Below are positions 12,704 through 12,783 of a stretch of DNA of 12,783 bases, in pieces. Within the stretch, counting starts at the first letter, position 1; each line of letters starts with the position of its first letter. The stretch comes from DATKPC01 sp035524275. Its GTDB lineage: Bacteria > Pseudomonadota > Gammaproteobacteria > Burkholderiales > Burkholderiaceae_F. The notes beneath the pieces are model-generated. The model was given only the letters and a program-made list of their open reading frames with translations. It searched no databases and was not told the origin of the DNA. Both the position numbers and the translations under genes were made by a program. The stretch spans positions 1 to 12,783 of the forward strand of contig DATKPC010000040.1 of the NCBI GenBank assembly GCA_035524275.1, given 5' to 3'.

Positions 12704-12783
12704 ACCCTCTCCCCCACCCCTCTCCCGCTTCGCGGGCGAGGGGCGATCCGGCGTCGAGAATCGAGGCACCGTTCCTTCGGCTG
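12704..12783. repeat. REP-doublet-like palindromic element (right copy, cut by window end)
   Basis: The same unit as at the left end: pyrimidine-rich flank 12704-12716, 27-base hairpin 12717-12743 identical to unit A, then a core beginning GATCCGGCGTCG. Read in this direction it matches the complement of 128 to about 50 nearly base for base, with scattered substitutions in the core (for example GAATCGAGGCACCG against GAATTGAGGTGCCG). The second hairpin is expected beyond the window. It begins about 40 bases after the cytochrome stop. Confidence 0.75.

Noticed and set aside
1..12783. CRISPR array, tRNA, rRNA or transposase
   Set aside because: No regularly spaced direct repeats, no tRNA-like cloverleaf and no transposase motifs were seen on either strand. 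The repeats present are the REP-doublet units and short in-gene duplications.
1..12783. Composite transposon bounded by the opposed end repeats
   Set aside because: The end repeats are small dispersed REP-type elements, not insertion sequences, and the window edges rather than biology may set the apparent boundary.

Overview
The window is very GC-rich DNA with GC-saturated third codon positions. It fits a proteobacterium, most likely a betaproteobacterium of the order Burkholderiales. The clues are the small exported DUF4148-type protein (a family typical of that order), a PobR-like AraC regulator, the protocatechuate 4,5-cleavage enzyme LigAB, and a dispersed palindromic element of the REP-doublet kind. 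The assignment is by inspection only; no searches were run.

Layout. (1) 1-128: a palindromic repeat element made of two opposed hairpins around a core. (2) 152-2420: ligA-ligB on the minus strand, with a divergent LysR regulator whose start codon lies inside a LysR-type inverted repeat. (3) 2454-5178: a PobR-like AraC regulator on the minus strand, divergent from a cytochrome P450 and its putidaredoxin-like [2Fe-2S] ferredoxin. (4) 5241-6895: a second LysR regulator, a palindrome-rich promoter region, and a small exported protein with an internal duplication followed by an intrinsic terminator. (5) 6978-8576: an AMP-forming acyl-CoA synthetase. (6) 8626-10718, minus strand: a papain-like (C1A) cysteine peptidase, a small protein that repeats the peptidase's C-terminal domain, and a chagasin-like (I42) cysteine peptidase inhibitor. 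(7) 11055-12662: an exported di-haem cytochrome c of the CcP/MauG superfamily. (8) 12704-12783: the start of a second copy of the palindromic element, cut by the window end.

How the genes may work together. The left half looks like an aromatic-acid catabolic patch. The P450 with its ferredoxin could hydroxylate or O-demethylate an aromatic acid under AraC control, and LigAB would open the ring of protocatechuate or a close relative. The later 4,5-pathway enzymes (LigC, LigI, LigJ, LigK) and a ferredoxin reductase are not in the window. The acyl-CoA synthetase may activate a side-chain or fatty acid, but its substrate cannot be read from sequence.

The most unusual part is the peptidase cassette at 8626-10718. 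Peptidase, stand-alone C-terminal-domain protein and chagasin-like inhibitor lie on one strand, none has a recognisable signal peptide, and the peptidase nevertheless has 11 cysteines. I read it as a candidate protease/accessory-protein/inhibitor system; its biological role is unknown.
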